Part shown: positions 35,599 through 43,419 of the stretch, piece after piece
Layout: each line of letters opens with the position of its first letter
Numbering within the stretch: the stretch's first letter is position 1
Source: a virus
Length of the DNA stretch: 64,000 nucleotides
IMG/VR virus record: IMGVR_UViG_3300008448_000012
Location: 50,471-114,470 of that record
Reading direction: 5' to 3' (one strand)
Made by a program: the position numbers and the translations under genes
The notes under the pieces: model-generated
Told to the model about the DNA's origin: nothing
Database searches by the model: none
Seen by the model: only the letters and a program-made list of their open reading frames with translations

Positions 35599-35957
35599 TA
35601 GTATACCATCTCTTTGGCTAATCCTTTATCAAGAAGTACAGCGTTAAGATGCATGCTATAACCTTCACCACAATATACATCCACAAGTGGTCGTCCATAT
35701 TTGTCCAGGTCCTTACTCTTGATGATGATTGTTGATCCTTCAGGGAGATTGGCTTTAGTGAACTCTTTAGATTCCAAGCCTCGTTTCTTTTCTTCAGCAT
35801 CTTTAGTCTTTGTCTCAGGGGTATTAATTCCATAAAATCTACATGGAGATTTGAAATAGGTTCTGAATCCTAAGTCAATAAGCAAATCAGCAGTGTCTCC
35901 ATCAAGCACCCTAATGATTGTAGCTTTATAATAATGCAAGTTACTTTCCATACTCAT
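35598..35957 (-). CDS. Staphylococcal-nuclease-like (thermonuclease) protein
   Basis: A 119-residue SNase-fold protein with VLDGDTADLLIDLG, RFYGINTPET and DKYGRPLVDVY, corresponding to the calcium-binding and catalytic segments of staphylococcal nuclease. It has no signal peptide and is probably cytoplasmic, degrading or trimming nucleic acid. It overlaps the PhoH-like gene by 17 bases upstream and abuts the glycosyltransferase. An ATG at 35951 is an alternative start. Confidence 0.85.
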   Translation of the reverse strand: MSMESNLHYYKATIIRVLDGDTADLLIDLGFRTYFKSPCRFYGINTPETKTKDAEEKKRGLESKEFTKANLPEGSTIIIKSKDLDKYGRPLVDVYCGEGYSMHLNAVLLDKGLAKEMVY

Positions 35958-36594
35958 AGTCTAGAATTTTGCCCACAAGATCGCTCCTGTGATTTTCTTT
36001 AAGTTTAATGTATTGAATATCATCTATTCTTTTTGAGAGCTCAATAGCATAAGCCAACCCATTCATACCGTTGTCCCTGATATCTGTCTGTTCAAGATCA
36101 CCATTAATGATAATCTTTCCTGTTTTACCAATCCTTGTAAGAATTGCAAGCATCTGGGCTTTAGTCAGGTTTTGGGCTTCTTCTACAATAAGCACATCAT
36201 CAATAGTCTTACCACGAATAAACTGTACAGGATAGGTGAGAATCTTCTTTCCCTCTATCAGTTCCTGTATCTTTATTGCATCGTAACACTTGAGAAGGTT
36301 CTCTTGGAATGCTTCCAAATAGGGATTGAATTTATCATCAATACCTCCAGGAAGAAATCCCAATGAATTACCCACCTCAATTGTAGCTCTTGTAATAAAC
36401 ACCTTATCACATTGCTTCTTAAACAGAAAGTCTAAAGCACATTGTGCACTAACCAATGATTTACCACAACCTGCTCTTCCTGTAATTACAACTATTTGGT
36501 TTTCAATTATGAGCCTCTTTGCTTCCTTCTGCTCATCATTCAATGTCACCTTATACTTAATATCACTTTTGTACTCACGTTTAGGCTCTCGCAT
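35941..36594 (-). CDS. PhoH-like P-loop ATPase
   Basis: A 217-residue PhoH-family ATPase. Walker A is GRAGCGKS (about residue 40), Walker B VLIVEEAQNLT, and GDLEQTDI plus NHRSDLVG match later PhoH motifs. Phage PhoH-like proteins are widespread; suggested roles are RNA metabolism or helicase activity, without proof. The ATG at 36594 is chosen over an upstream TTG. It overlaps the HNH gene upstream. Confidence 0.85.
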   Translation of the reverse strand: MREPKREYKSDIKYKVTLNDEQKEAKRLIIENQIVVITGRAGCGKSLVSAQCALDFLFKKQCDKVFITRATIEVGNSLGFLPGGIDDKFNPYLEAFQENLLKCYDAIKIQELIEGKKILTYPVQFIRGKTIDDVLIVEEAQNLTKAQMLAILTRIGKTGKIIINGDLEQTDIRDNGMNGLAYAIELSKRIDDIQYIKLKENHRSDLVGKILDYEYGK

Positions 36595-36970
36595 ATTTTT
36601 CAAGTAGTTTATCTCTTCTAGAATTTATTTCCTCATACCTATACATATCCATTTCAACCTGATCATGTTCTTGCCATGTTAATAAGACAATGTTTTCAGG
36701 ATCATAAGCTGCTTCTGGATATTTTTCTTTTGGAAGAATGTGATGAAAGAACACTGTCAATGGTTCATTCCCAAGAAATACATTGCTCACCTCAGAAAAG
36801 TGTCTACGTTGTGCCCAAACTTCTTTAAAGAAATCTTTCATTTCTCTTATCTGTATGCCACATTTACCATCTTTACATGTCCACTTTCTTGTTCTAGCCA
36901 TTGCTTTCCTAGGTTTACATCTGAAACAATATTCACTATCAGCGTTCTTTCCGCATTTGATACATTTCAT
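36581..36970 (-). CDS. HNH endonuclease with zinc ribbon
   Basis: A 129-residue protein with an N-terminal CxxC...CxxC ribbon (MKCIKCGK...YCFRC) and an HNH core, FFHHILPKEKYPEAAYDPENIVLLTWQEHDQ, in which HH, N and H supply the metal site. It may be a homing nuclease or a DNA-packaging or recombination nuclease. It overlaps both neighbours in the operon, so it is well integrated. Confidence 0.8.
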   Translation of the reverse strand: MKCIKCGKNADSEYCFRCKPRKAMARTRKWTCKDGKCGIQIREMKDFFKEVWAQRRHFSEVSNVFLGNEPLTVFFHHILPKEKYPEAAYDPENIVLLTWQEHDQVEMDMYRYEEINSRRDKLLEKYARA

Positions 36971-37200
36971 TTGATTTTTTTATAAGCTGCCCATCCAACT
37001 TTAATATTGTACATGTCTATAAGAAAGTTAACCTTCTCCTTCCAGAGTCTGTATTCCTTCTTACGTTTGTCAATTTTATCCTCTTCATATTCCAAACGCT
37101 CAATCTCTTCTTTGATTTCAGCAGCGTTCAGGTATTGTTTCTTGAAAAGGTTTAAGTCATTCTCCTCAATATCGAGGATCAAGTTAGTCTTCTTGCTCAC
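36967..37200 (-). CDS. Small coiled-coil protein
   Basis: A 77-residue charged protein with a central coiled coil (AEIKEEIERLEYEEDKIDKRKKEY). It overlaps the HNH gene downstream by four bases and a zinc-ribbon gene upstream by 17. No family recognised. Confidence 0.6.
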   Translation of the reverse strand: MSKKTNLILDIEENDLNLFKKQYLNAAEIKEEIERLEYEEDKIDKRKKEYRLWKEKVNFLIDMYNIKVGWAAYKKIK

Positions 37201-37576
37201 TTCTGTAAAGTTTTTCTTCTATAAATAATAACAAATAAACGTCAGATAGGGTTGCTTTTTGGTTTGGACCAGGGATGTAGAACTCAAGAATTGCATCCAA
37301 CCAATCATCACTAATATCCATAAGTGACATATACTTTTGATCATAGTTATTCCACCTATAGTAATATTGTCTGATGATTGAGAATGGATGGTCTTCCAAA
37401 TACAAACAATGGTTAAACACTGTATTAGGTTTATCCCATCCCCATCTTGAATAGTCCAAGCCCCCATCCACCATGGCATTTTTACAACTACAGTATTTAA
37501 AATCGTGTCTATGGTAACTTTGAATAGTCTCACCACATAGACTACAATATACTGAATTATAAATTAATGTTTTCAT
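37184..37576 (-). CDS. Zinc-ribbon protein of the DUF7695 type
   Basis: A 130-residue protein with YCSLCGETIQSYHRHDFKYCSC followed by AMVDGGLDYSRWG, matching a widespread bacterial small-protein domain (DUF7695 in my recollection) with a four-Cys zinc site. The C-terminal half is longer than in stand-alone bacterial copies and rich in Tyr/Trp. Unknown function, embedded between a coiled-coil gene and a homing-type HNH gene. Confidence 0.6.
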   Translation of the reverse strand: MKTLIYNSVYCSLCGETIQSYHRHDFKYCSCKNAMVDGGLDYSRWGWDKPNTVFNHCLYLEDHPFSIIRQYYYRWNNYDQKYMSLMDISDDWLDAILEFYIPGPNQKATLSDVYLLLFIEEKLYRSEQED

Positions 37577-38132
37577 AAATCTTATTAATCTTGTTCCTGA
37601 ATTCTGTTAACGATAAATCATTTTTCATTCTGTTACAATATTTACAACAAGGTACACAATTATTAGAAACATAACCAATTGTATTTTCTAGTCTATCTAT
37701 ACCATTATAATAAATTGACTTATTGCTTCTTTGAAAAAAGTTAGAAGAGGACTCATGACAATAGTAACATTTATCTTTTATTAAAACTTCAAACTCTTCC
37801 AAAGAAATAGAAAATTCGATATTTCTACGTTTTGCAGAAGATTTATATTTAATATAAATACTATTTACTAAAATATCAATTTTCTCTTTTTCTGATTTAT
37901 TGCTATGAAATTTTTTAACAGATAATGATCTATTACAACCACAACTTGTAGTGGCACCAGAACTTAAATTATAAGAAACAACAACACATTCATTTCCACA
38001 ATCACACAAACATTTCCAAAAAGTTCTACTATTACTTTTATTTTTAGTAGAATATTTTTTGACATGGTCTAGTTCTAAAACTAAAAGTTTTCCATATCTG
38101 GTATTTGTTTTATCATGAATATTTTTATGCAT
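37557..38132 (-). CDS. HNH-type homing endonuclease with AP2-like zinc N-terminus
   Basis: A 191-residue protein. The N-terminal WKCLCDCGNE ... TSCGC pattern is the zinc/AP2-like DNA-reading part typical of phage homing HNH proteins. The nuclease core is CYYCHES ... YNGIDRLENTIGYVSNNCVPCCKYCNRMK, with Cys pairs holding the structural zinc. Freestanding, overlapping the DUF7695-like gene by 20 bases. Its N-terminal organisation is shared with the HNH gene at 40402. Confidence 0.85.
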   Translation of the reverse strand: MHKNIHDKTNTRYGKLLVLELDHVKKYSTKNKSNSRTFWKCLCDCGNECVVVSYNLSSGATTSCGCNRSLSVKKFHSNKSEKEKIDILVNSIYIKYKSSAKRRNIEFSISLEEFEVLIKDKCYYCHESSSNFFQRSNKSIYYNGIDRLENTIGYVSNNCVPCCKYCNRMKNDLSLTEFRNKINKIYENINL

Positions 38133-38155
38133 TGTTGTTTCTTATTTAATTTAAT

Positions 38156-38287
38156 CTACAAACTTGCCAACCATTGCTTGGCAGCTTTGATTGTTGTAAA
38201 GTTACGGCTCATACGTATACCATCTACGTATTTCCTAACCCTGTAAGTACCGTTGATTGTCTTGTAGATGTTGTTCATCTTTTTCAT
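38156..38287 (-). CDS. Tiny AP2/integrase-arm-like DNA-binding protein
   Basis: A 43-residue basic protein (MKKMNNIYKTINGTYRVRK...) with strands NGTYRVRKYVDG and RMSRNF followed by the helix TIKAAKQWLASL. This three-strand-plus-helix pattern resembles AP2 or arm-type integrase N-terminal DNA-binding domains. It lies immediately upstream of a homing HNH gene and may be a detached DNA-binding piece or a regulator. Confidence 0.55.
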   Translation of the reverse strand: MKKMNNIYKTINGTYRVRKYVDGIRMSRNFTTIKAAKQWLASL

Positions 38288-38289
38288 AA

Positions 38290-38706
38290 CTATTGGTTTA
38301 AATAAATGACAATTCCAAGAGAGACTCCTTTTGTTGCTGTTACAACAGATTTAGGAATCTTACCAAGAAACCTATCTTGATGACTTGTAGTTCCTGTATA
38401 GTCATATGGAAGATTTCTTGTCAAATTATAACCTGCATCAAATAACGCATACCTGAGACAGGTGAATGTAATTACATAATTCCATCCATCTTTTCTATCA
38501 ATATGCGTAACCAAAGGTACAATTAATAATGTTCCTATGGATGCAGCTTTAAAACTTTTTGATTCAAGCTTTTTCCCTTCGTCATATAGCCCATCACCCA
38601 CAGCATTCAAGACAATGGATGTAGTGAACAATCCCACTCTCACCCATTTGTCTTGAGATTTTGCTGTAAGCGATGCGACAATTAACAAAAGGAACAGGTA
38701 TTTCAT
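38290..38706 (-). CDS. Membrane protein with signal-like N-terminus
   Basis: A 138-residue protein with a hydrophobic N-terminus ending in a plausible signal site (LLLIVASLTAKSQ) and further hydrophobic stretches. Likely inserted in the inner membrane or exported. It overlaps the dUTPase stop by four bases. Family unknown; similar sized membrane proteins occur among Bacteroidota phages. Confidence 0.6.
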   Translation of the reverse strand: MKYLFLLLIVASLTAKSQDKWVRVGLFTTSIVLNAVGDGLYDEGKKLESKSFKAASIGTLLIVPLVTHIDRKDGWNYVITFTCLRYALFDAGYNLTRNLPYDYTGTTSHQDRFLGKIPKSVVTATKGVSLGIVIYLNQ

Positions 38707-39140
38707 TTCAAACCAGTTGATCCGAATCCTCCAGATCCCCTATTTGATTCTTCAAGAGAGTCAACTTCCTTAAATTCAACATCCAACACTTTTTCAAAAT
38801 AGATTTGACCAACCCTATCTCCTGTACCATAAGGAAGACTGTTTTCTATCAACTCTCCTTCAAGAGGTGTAAGAATCATCATCCATTCTCCCCTATAGTC
38901 ACTATCAATAACTCCCACACTATTGTTCATAACCCATCTATGTTTGGTCAGATTGCTTCTTGGTACAATGATTCCTTTGTAACCAACAGGGATTTCTGTA
39001 GCAAATCCCAGACCATAGACAGCTTTACCATCCTTAAATGTAATAGAGCTACAATAAACATCGTAACATGCTGCATGTTCACTACCTTTTACAGGCAGTT
39101 TTGCATCCTTTGTAAGTCGTTTAAATTTCACTGTTAACAT
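38703..39140 (-). CDS. dut: Trimeric dUTP diphosphatase
   Basis: A 145-residue dUTPase hydrolysing dUTP to dUMP. Conserved motifs are visible: HAACYDVYCS (I), PRSNL (II), NSVGVIDSDYRGEW (III), GDRVGQIYF (IV) and the P-loop-like RGSGGFGSTG (V). With the uracil-DNA-glycosylase-like gene at 52551 it indicates control of uracil in phage DNA. The start overlaps the RecA end by 20 bases. Confidence 0.93.
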   Translation of the reverse strand: MLTVKFKRLTKDAKLPVKGSEHAACYDVYCSSITFKDGKAVYGLGFATEIPVGYKGIIVPRSNLTKHRWVMNNSVGVIDSDYRGEWMMILTPLEGELIENSLPYGTGDRVGQIYFEKVLDVEFKEVDSLEESNRGSGGFGSTGLK

Positions 39141-40149
39141 CTTGTTCGGTTTTAATTTCTACTTCGTTAATCTTACTCTTGATTTTCTCACGAATATCAT
39201 TGTAAAACTCTTCATTATCTAACAGCATTGATGAGAATTGCTCAAGATCATACTTTGTTTCTCCAAAAGTAATGGTTTTTCCCCATTTCTTGAAGATTTC
39301 ATACTCACTTCCCAGTTCCATCATCTCTTTCAGCTTGTCAATACCCACACCATACACAATCTCAAACTGGCTCAGCCTATAGGGAGGAGACATTTTGTTC
39401 TTGATAGCCTTCACCTTGGTGATATTACCGTAGTTTACATCACCTTCTTTAGCCAAAGATTTGCTCACCTCTATACGAACATCTGAATAATACTTCAGAG
39501 CATGACCACCCTGTGTAGTTGTAGGATTACCAAACATCACACCTATCTTCTCACGATATTGACTGATAACAATAACACAAACATTGTGTTCAGCAAGAGC
39601 AGATTTCATCTTTGGATAGGCAGAACTGTTCAGAACAGCTTTCTTACCGATAGCACTATCCCCCACCTCACCATCTAACACCTTCTTGGGAATAAGAGAT
39701 GAATCTGAATCTATAATAACAAGATCCACACCACCACTATTAATCATTTCCATAGCAATGTTAAAACCTTCCTCACCACAACTGGGCTGAGCAATCAACA
39801 TCTTATTTGTATCTACACCAAGAGCCTCGAAATACTTCTTGTCAACAGCATGTTCACCATCTATATACAATACAACACCACCCTTCTTCTGACATTCTGC
39901 TACAGCATGACCACAAATTGTTGATTTACCTGAACCTTCCCATCCCATCAATTCATACATCTTTCCCTTTACAAATCCTCCTGTTCCCAATGTCACATAA
40001 TCAAACCCTACAGATCCTGTACTGATTACATCATATTCCCCATCTGACTTACTGCTTAATGTAAGAATTGTTCCTACACCGTATGTCTTATTTAATTTCT
40101 CCAGCGTTTCCTGGAACTTGTCCCCTGTTGATTCTTTTGCTTTTGCCAT
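39121..40149 (-). CDS. recA: RecA-like recombinase
   Basis: A 342-residue RecA/UvsX-type recombinase. Walker A is GWEGSGKST (near residue 70), LVIIDSDSSLIPK supplies Walker B, and VIVISQYREKIGVMFGNPTTTQGGHALKYYSDVR matches the RecA core including loop L2 (GNPTTTQGG). It would catalyse strand exchange in recombination-dependent replication. First gene of the last leftward operon, with a clear promoter 12 bases upstream. Confidence 0.93.
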   Translation of the reverse strand: MAKAKESTGDKFQETLEKLNKTYGVGTILTLSSKSDGEYDVISTGSVGFDYVTLGTGGFVKGKMYELMGWEGSGKSTICGHAVAECQKKGGVVLYIDGEHAVDKKYFEALGVDTNKMLIAQPSCGEEGFNIAMEMINSGGVDLVIIDSDSSLIPKKVLDGEVGDSAIGKKAVLNSSAYPKMKSALAEHNVCVIVISQYREKIGVMFGNPTTTQGGHALKYYSDVRIEVSKSLAKEGDVNYGNITKVKAIKNKMSPPYRLSQFEIVYGVGIDKLKEMMELGSEYEIFKKWGKTITFGETKYDLEQFSSMLLDNEEFYNDIREKIKSKINEVEIKTEQDVNSEI

Positions 40150-40160
40150 AATTTTTTTAT

Positions 40161-40191
40161 CAAATATACAAAATATTGTTTAAAAGGCCAA
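40161..40191 (-). promoter_or_regulatory. RecA operon promoter
   Basis: On the minus strand TTG (40191-40189), a 20-base spacer and TATATTTG (40168-40161) lie 12 bases before the RecA ATG. The -33 element begins directly at the end of the T-tract of the upstream terminator. Confidence 0.7.
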
Positions 40192-40193
40192 AT

Positions 40194-40224
40194 AAAAAAA
40201 GCCCAGGGGTAGAAACCCCCAGGC
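40194..40224 (-). terminator. Rho-independent terminator before RecA operon
   Basis: On the minus strand GCCTGGGGG pairs with CCCCTGGGC (nine pairs, two G-U) around TTTCTA, followed by seven T. It ends the short HNH-DUF5522 transcription unit. Confidence 0.8.
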
Positions 40225-40244
40225 GTAAAATCGAAAACACAATA

Positions 40245-40412
40245 CTATTGAAGTTTCTTATTTCCTTTCTTGACAGGCTTTGTAAATGGACAATGTCTGC
40301 AAGAATTTCCACAACAATGGTTTCTATCTTTTAAATATTTTTCAGTAAAGATAATTTTACCATTTTCTAAATAAAAATGAATATTTTCAATAAATTCTTT
40401 TTTATCTTGCAT
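40245..40412 (-). CDS. Small DUF5522-like cysteine protein
   Basis: A 55-residue protein, MQDKKEFIENIHFYLENGK..., with NHCCGNSCRHCPF near residues 31-43. This CCGN.CRHCP motif is characteristic of the small bacterial DUF5522 family. Its ATG lies inside the end of the HNH gene (11-base overlap), so its translation is coupled to the endonuclease. The bacterial family is of unknown function; a metal site is likely. Confidence 0.75.
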   Translation of the reverse strand: MQDKKEFIENIHFYLENGKIIFTEKYLKDRNHCCGNSCRHCPFTKPVKKGNKKLQ

Positions 40413-40956
40413 GATTCAAGTATATCATTGTACATAAATTTACAAATTCTTCGTGAGACATAGATCCTTTAAATTTATTTAAAGGCTTATAAACCCATTG
40501 AACATTTCCTTCCACATAACCAAAGTTGCTATTTATTCTATCTAAAGATGCATTTAAAGGGGTTCTTGATCCAGTATTTTTGTTCTTTAAAATCAAATCT
40601 ATTCCTGTATAAGGACATTTTTTATTTTGATTAATATAGATTTTCCATAAGTATTCTCCATCTACTTCAAACAATATGTTTCTCTTCAAGGCATTTTCTT
40701 TATAATGATAGATTATACTTCCAGAAAGTTCTGTATTCAAATGTCCTTTCCATTGACCGTTCAAAATCCCTTTATTTTTTTGACATCCACATGATTTAGT
40801 TTTTCCACGTTTAACATCTTGTAATGCAGAAATATGTTCATTTTTACATAGTAAACATATAAACTTCCAATAAGTTACCTTATTTATTCTATGTGAATGT
40901 TCTACAGCTTGAAGATTATTATAAATATCTCCTTTTTTGGTAATAGTTTTTGGCAT
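40402..40956 (-). CDS. HNH-type homing endonuclease
   Basis: A 184-residue protein related in layout to the one at 37557: an N-terminal zinc-like region (FICLLCKNE ... KSCGCQ), then CPYTGIDL ... NASLDRINSNFGYVEGNVQWVYKPLNKFK, the HNH core with D-R-x-x-S/N-x-x-G-Y. The ATG at 40956 follows a promoter; an upstream TTG at 40977 overlaps the promoter and is less likely. It is the first gene of a short operon that ends after the DUF5522-like gene. Confidence 0.85.
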   Translation of the reverse strand: MPKTITKKGDIYNNLQAVEHSHRINKVTYWKFICLLCKNEHISALQDVKRGKTKSCGCQKNKGILNGQWKGHLNTELSGSIIYHYKENALKRNILFEVDGEYLWKIYINQNKKCPYTGIDLILKNKNTGSRTPLNASLDRINSNFGYVEGNVQWVYKPLNKFKGSMSHEEFVNLCTMIYLNHAR

Positions 40957-40957
40957 A

Positions 40958-40996
40958 TGAGGATTTTGTTTATACAAACGTACAACAAAATCCTCA
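40958..40996. repeat. 13-bp perfect inverted repeat around the HNH promoter -7 box
   Basis: TGAGGATTTTGTT and AACAAAATCCTCA form perfect 13-base arms separated by 13 bases. The minus-strand -7 element TACGTTTG lies in and at the edge of the spacer, so the repeat is placed like an operator or a 5' hairpin of the endonuclease gene. Confidence 0.75.
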
Positions 40997-41006
40997 CATT
41001 ACCAAA
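40975..41006 (-). promoter_or_regulatory. Promoter for the HNH gene at 40402
   Basis: Minus-strand TTTG (41006-41003), 20-base spacer and TACGTTTG (40982-40975). The -7 box is flanked by the inverted repeat at 40958-40996, and the ATG is 18 bases further on. Confidence 0.65.
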
Positions 41007-41013
41007 TTTATTT

Positions 41014-42882
41014 TTAGATATAAACCTCACATGCTCCTCCTCCACAAGCCTGAATAGAAGAGAAGTCAACTGTATCATCAAGCTCAACAACTTTTGTGAG
41101 GTCTACAGACTTGAGACTTTCAATTCTCTTTTCATATTCCTCTTTAGTGATGTCCTCAAAAGGTGCTTGTTTATAGGTGCCTCCAAAGAATGGCAATACA
41201 CTCAAACCATTGTATACATCCCTATTGTTCCACATCCATTCTCCCACTTCTTTCCACCCATCTTCAAGAATAGAAATTGTAGCACTTACGTTATGTGTAT
41301 TATCACCATTAATATGTCCTGGCTTAATCCATTCTTGAGAAAACTTCTTAACACGCTCAAGTGTATCAATAGCTGTCTCTGTACGGAAAATAGATCCTTC
41401 AGGAGCTTTAACAGGAATTCTTACACATACAGTGTCTGTTGGTCTGAGTACATCATCTTCACAAAGCTCTGGATGATTAACCATCAAATAGGCAGCAAGG
41501 TCTTCATTCTTGTTGAACCTCATTGTTCTCAGATAGTAATCATTATGCCATGCATGAATACCACTAGCTGTACCCAACACCAATGATGTTGTACCACTTG
41601 GTTTGATACATGTAATCCTAGCTGCTTCATTGGTTCCAATCAAGCCACTAATCATCCTGTTCATTGTTTTGGCAACATCAGCAGCAATATCCAAATTGTA
41701 TTTGAGGATTTCACCAGATCCAATACCTGTCATACCTATACCAAGAAGAGCATCCTTTTGTGTTGTCCTAGCCCAAATTGGTCTGAGATAATGAAAGTCT
41801 GTAAATCCTGCCTGAAGAGTTCCAAAGAATGCTGCAACACCTACACGATTGTTCAAATCTTCTTGGTCAGTTACATCACTTACATTCACCTCACACAGGT
41901 TACAGAATTGATAGGGTCTCAAACCAATTTCACAACAAGGATTGGTTCCCCAATCTTTATTGTTGGTCCAATAGATACCAGGTTCACCAGATCCACTTGC
42001 TTCAATCCTCTTCCAAAGATCAAAGAATTCTTGTTCACCAACTTGTCCTCTCTCAAGAACAGCACTATTGTTAGCCCTACCACGTTGCTCATTCAGTTCC
42101 CACCAATTACCATACTTACATGTAATCATTTCCTCATCATCATGACTGAACAGAGCAATCATAGCAGATCTACGGATACCACCAGCAAGTACACTATTGG
42201 CAATATGACAAAGCATATCATGACATTCCAATGGTGAAAGCTTTTCCCCTTCTTGTTTCCTATCAAGAACTGCTTGAATATGTGCCAAACAAATCTTAAG
42301 AGGCTCAGCACCAGGAGCTTTACCACCTGCTGTAACAAGCCTTGCACCCTTCTCACGAATAGCACGGAAATCAAATTCAGGCATAAACTTACCTTCCAAA
42401 TAGGCTTTGAACAACACCTTAACAGCATCAGCCCAGCCCATAATAGAATCTTCTATCAGGTAGTGCCTCTTCTTTCCTGGTTTTGTAATAGCAGGAAGTT
42501 GGTCTACGTGATGTTTCTGTACAGAATATCCTACACCTGATCCTCCAAGAAGAAGAAACATTGTCTCTGGGAATGCATAAATTGTGTCAACAGGATGATA
42601 TGCACAGTTATAACCCCTTGCATTGTTAACCTCCATAGCTGGACCAGCAAATTGCAGAGCTCTCATGGAAGGAAGCACCTTTTTATCCCTAATCATCTTG
42701 GCACTTTCAACAATAGCATCTTGTAGTTTGGGATATTTCTTAATCATCATTGTCTGATAGCGATCAACAATTTCATCCCATGTCTCTCTTCGTTTGAGTT
42801 CAGGAACGTACTTACTGTACTTCGAGAACACAGTGATTTTGGATAGAGAATCCAATCCTAGATCTTTTTTTGTTTCCATCAT
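41014..42882 (-). CDS. Adenosylcobalamin-dependent (class II) ribonucleotide reductase
   Basis: A 622-residue reductase that makes deoxynucleotides from ribonucleotides using coenzyme B12. Signatures include NCAY in the N-terminal half, GGSGVGYSVQ, NPCCEIGL (radical-site Cys and Glu), FCNLCEVN, and KPSGTTSLVLG; the C-terminus ends ACGGGACEVYI, a two-Cys swinging tail that is re-reduced by thioredoxin-like partners. It is shorter than monomeric RTPR (about 740). No small subunit or activase gene is present, consistent with class II. Its start overlaps the endonuclease VII-like stop (ATGA). Confidence 0.9.
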   Translation of the reverse strand: MMETKKDLGLDSLSKITVFSKYSKYVPELKRRETWDEIVDRYQTMMIKKYPKLQDAIVESAKMIRDKKVLPSMRALQFAGPAMEVNNARGYNCAYHPVDTIYAFPETMFLLLGGSGVGYSVQKHHVDQLPAITKPGKKRHYLIEDSIMGWADAVKVLFKAYLEGKFMPEFDFRAIREKGARLVTAGGKAPGAEPLKICLAHIQAVLDRKQEGEKLSPLECHDMLCHIANSVLAGGIRRSAMIALFSHDDEEMITCKYGNWWELNEQRGRANNSAVLERGQVGEQEFFDLWKRIEASGSGEPGIYWTNNKDWGTNPCCEIGLRPYQFCNLCEVNVSDVTDQEDLNNRVGVAAFFGTLQAGFTDFHYLRPIWARTTQKDALLGIGMTGIGSGEILKYNLDIAADVAKTMNRMISGLIGTNEAARITCIKPSGTTSLVLGTASGIHAWHNDYYLRTMRFNKNEDLAAYLMVNHPELCEDDVLRPTDTVCVRIPVKAPEGSIFRTETAIDTLERVKKFSQEWIKPGHINGDNTHNVSATISILEDGWKEVGEWMWNNRDVYNGLSVLPFFGGTYKQAPFEDITKEEYEKRIESLKSVDLTKVVELDDTVDFSSIQACGGGACEVYI

Positions 42883-43397
42883 TTTGTTAGATATTTTATA
42901 GCGTTTGTTAAATAATTTACATTATCATCAAATTGTCCTAATCCTTTATTACATTTTCCACAAAGAATACCTCTTACTTTACCAGTTGTATGACAATGAT
43001 CTATATGTATTTCATTATCTAAATTTTTATTACATATAGCACAATTACCATTCTGATTATCAATCAATTGTATAAACTCAAGTTTAGTTATTCCGTATTG
43101 TTTATATCTATGTACTTCTTTATGATAAGTTTGTGATTTTATTTTAGAACAAGATTTACAACATGAATGACAGTGTCCAGACGCATACTTAAAAAATTCA
43201 TCTAGAGACTTTTCAACATTACAAGATGAACACATTTTAGAATCTCCTCTATACAAATTACCTATTCCACCTAGTTGAATAGAATTTGAACAAGATCTGC
43301 AAGGTTTATTATGTTTTCTAGCCTTGTAAAAATATTGTTTTGATGAAAATTTTCTTAATTTACCACATATAGGACATGGTAATTTACAATCGCTCAT
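42879..43397 (-). CDS. Recombination endonuclease VII-like HNH protein
   Basis: A 172-residue protein with several CxxC pairs in the N-terminal half (CPICG, CRSCSN, CSSCN, CKSCS) and a C-terminal endonuclease VII-type domain: CAICNKNLDNEIHIDHCHTTGKVRGILCGKCNKGLGQFDDN. That family resolves branched DNA in T4, but many phage copies are mobile. Start 43397 (MSDCKLP) is chosen because upstream codons lie inside a terminator. It overlaps the reductase start by four bases, so its insertion would put the reductase under its promoter. Confidence 0.85.
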   Translation of the reverse strand: MSDCKLPCPICGKLRKFSSKQYFYKARKHNKPCRSCSNSIQLGGIGNLYRGDSKMCSSCNVEKSLDEFFKYASGHCHSCCKSCSKIKSQTYHKEVHRYKQYGITKLEFIQLIDNQNGNCAICNKNLDNEIHIDHCHTTGKVRGILCGKCNKGLGQFDDNVNYLTNAIKYLTK

Positions 43398-43402
43398 ATT
43401 AG

Positions 43403-43419
43403 TATATTTGGAAAATATA
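43403..43419. repeat. Small AT palindrome before endonuclease VII-like gene
   Basis: TATATTT and AAATATA arms with a three-base spacer lie 6 bases upstream of the ATG, at the position expected for a -7 box (minus-strand TATATTTT). AT-rich short palindromes arise easily, so significance is modest. Confidence 0.35.

Noticed and set aside
43403-43410. Plus-strand TATATTTG as a promoter
   Set aside because: No TTG lies about 20 bases upstream and no rightward gene follows; it is half of an AT palindrome on a leftward leader.
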